Below are positions 15,630 through 16,370 of a stretch of DNA of 16,370 nucleotides, piece by piece. This stretch comes from UBA8337 sp049889915 (lineage in GTDB: Bacteria > Pseudomonadota > Alphaproteobacteria > RS24). The stretch is from NCBI GenBank assembly GCA_049889915.1, contig JBMHCM010000028.1, forward strand, positions 1 through 16,370, read 5' to 3'. A program made the position numbers and the translations under genes. The notes below the pieces were generated by a model. It was not told the DNA's origin, did no database searches, and saw nothing but the letters and a program-made list of their open reading frames with translations. Within the stretch, counting starts at the first letter, position 1. Each line of letters starts with the position of its first letter.

Positions 15630-15911
15630 GATGCGCGTGTGCACCGGCATTTGATAAACAAGCCCGCTTTGCGGCTCGTGCAATCCGGCTTTTTTGCAAA
15701 TCAGGGTGAAGATTTTATCGGCGTTTTTGCTTTCCACCAACACGGTCAGAATATCATTTTCCGAGGCTGAGCCAAACTCGCGAAAGGCAAACAAATCATC
15801 GGTCCGTCCGGCCTCGACATAAGCACCCAGCACCCGCTTATCAGTTTTCAAATCGGCGACAAGCTGCGCGCCTGCGCCCTTATGTAAAAACGCGCCAATT
15901 TCGGTAATCAT
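15624..15911 (-). CDS. PII-like signalling protein (second of the pair)
   Basis: This small cytoplasmic protein of 95 residues appears to be a divergent PII (GlnB-like) homologue. Evidence is the overall ferredoxin-like spacing: an N-terminal strand MITEIGAFLH, a helix, a strand YVEAGR, a loop in place of the uridylylated T-loop, then NDILTVLVESKNADKIFTLICKKAG followed by SGLVYQMPV, which matches the PII beta-alpha-beta ending. It lacks a recognisable T-loop tyrosine and the canonical ATP-binding signature, so classical nitrogen control is unlikely. Its start overlaps the stop of the preceding PII-like gene (ATGA), implying coupled translation and perhaps a hetero-oligomer. The ligand and target are unknown. 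Confidence 0.7.
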   Translation of the reverse strand: MITEIGAFLHKGAGAQLVADLKTDKRVLGAYVEAGRTDDLFAFREFGSASENDILTVLVESKNADKIFTLICKKAGLHEPQSGLVYQMPVHTRIA

Positions 15912-16336
15912 TTCTTCGCTCCGGCTTTGGCTTTAGCGGCCGGTTTGCGGGCCGGTGCCTTTTTCTTCGCAGGGGCTTTTTTCTTCGCAGGGGCTTTTTT
16001 CTTGGCCGGTGCTGATGCTTGTTCAGCGGCCGCCAAAACCTCATCAGGAATATAAGTGGCAATGCGATCCAGATCATTCATGAACATGATGCCCATGCCC
16101 GGCTTGTCCAACTCACCGGCCAGATACATCGCCTCAAACACGCGGTCGGCCTGCTCTTCAGACACGATGACGCGGATCATTTCCTTTTGCTCATCAATGG
16201 TGACACCCAGCAGGCCCATGCGCTCGCGAATGCCTGTGCCACGCGCATAAGTAACGGTTGCGCCTTGCGCGCCGACATTTTGCGCCGCTTTCACTACCTT
16301 ATCAGCCTGGCTGGTTTGCACGATGCAGGTAATCAT
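15908..16336 (-). CDS. PII family protein with lysine/alanine-rich C-terminal tail
   Basis: This is a 142-residue PII-type protein. Residues 1-97 form the PII-like core: MITCIVQTSQADKVVKAA, then GATVTYARGTG, a short T-loop equivalent RERMGLLGV, then KEMIRVIVSEEQADRVFEAM and the terminal GIMFMNDLDRIATY strand. Residues 98-142 are a polycationic tail with three APAKKK hexapeptides and then APARKPAAKAKAGAKK, giving 14 Lys and 1 Arg over about 34 residues, much like histone-H1-like bacterial tails. The tail is unusual for PII proteins, which normally end near residue 112. The reading frame stays open to the window edge, but no upstream ATG, GTG or TTG is visible, so ATG 16336 is used. From memory, similar PII-like proteins sit beside DUF1538 membrane genes; that gene would lie beyond 16370 (inference). 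Confidence 0.85.
   Translation of the reverse strand: MITCIVQTSQADKVVKAAQNVGAQGATVTYARGTGIRERMGLLGVTIDEQKEMIRVIVSEEQADRVFEAMYLAGELDKPGMGIMFMNDLDRIATYIPDEVLAAAEQASAPAKKKAPAKKKAPAKKKAPARKPAAKAKAGAKK
15957..16010 (-). repeat. In-gene 18-bp triplicate coding APAKKK hexapeptides
   Basis: Three consecutive 18-bp units (15957-15974, 15975-15992, 15993-16010) each encode one APAKKK-type hexapeptide of the PII tail. The first two differ by one base; the third diverges at its 3' end on the plus strand. Being a multiple of three, copy-number change would lengthen or shorten the tail without a frameshift. Confidence 0.88.
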
Positions 16337-16370
16337 CTGCGCATCTGTCAGATATGTAATTTGTCTTCCG

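Noticed and set aside
1..16370. Defence island, CRISPR array, phage or transposon
   Set aside because: No repeat-spacer pattern, nuclease/helicase defence genes, integrase, transposase or long terminal inverted repeats were seen; the tRNA-Thr gene has no integrase or duplicated 3' end nearby.

Overview
The window reads as a chromosomal segment of a marine, proteorhodopsin-bearing alphaproteobacterium. Closeness to the SAR116 (Puniceispirillales) type is my inference from gene content and moderate GC; no rRNA or housekeeping marker here settles it. Coding density is very high. I saw no insertion sequence, phage gene, CRISPR array or integrase.

Left part (1-4057). The C-terminus of an acyl-CoA synthetase and a periplasmic branched-chain-amino-acid-type binding protein run on the plus strand and end at a strong intrinsic terminator (1622-1654). 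Facing them on the minus strand are a TesB-like acyl-CoA thioesterase and a GlcD/D-lactate-dehydrogenase-type FAD oxidase.

Centre (4058-11333). This is a complete proteorhodopsin photosystem on the plus strand: crtE, crtI, crtB, crtY, blh, type-2 idi, then proteorhodopsin. Type-2 idi balances IPP/DMAPP. CrtE makes GGPP, CrtB phytoene, CrtI lycopene and CrtY beta-carotene. Blh cleaves beta-carotene to two retinals, and the opsin binds retinal as a light-driven proton pump. The genes crtE to idi overlap or abut, so they look like one transcript. The opsin follows after a 72-bp gap with its own strong ribosome binding site and possible promoter, and ends at a UUCG-tetraloop terminator. Its residues (acceptor Asp104, donor Glu115, Schiff-base Lys238, tuning Leu112) predict a green-absorbing outward proton pump.

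Right part (11349-16370), all minus strand. A YgjP/SprT-like metallopeptidase lies downstream of a tRNA-Thr(UGU). Next is an apparent three-gene operon: FAD-dependent monooxygenase-like protein, DUF2855 protein and glutathione S-transferase. Upstream of that lies a pair of PII-like signalling genes overlapping by 4 bp; the first carries an unusual lysine/alanine-rich, histone-H1-like C-terminal tail.

The least expected signals are this tailed PII protein and its partner, and two separate three-copy short tandem repeats at gene boundaries (11 bp at 12042-12074, 13 bp at 15591-15629). The photosystem is of a known kind. I do not see a demonstrably new defence or mobile system.
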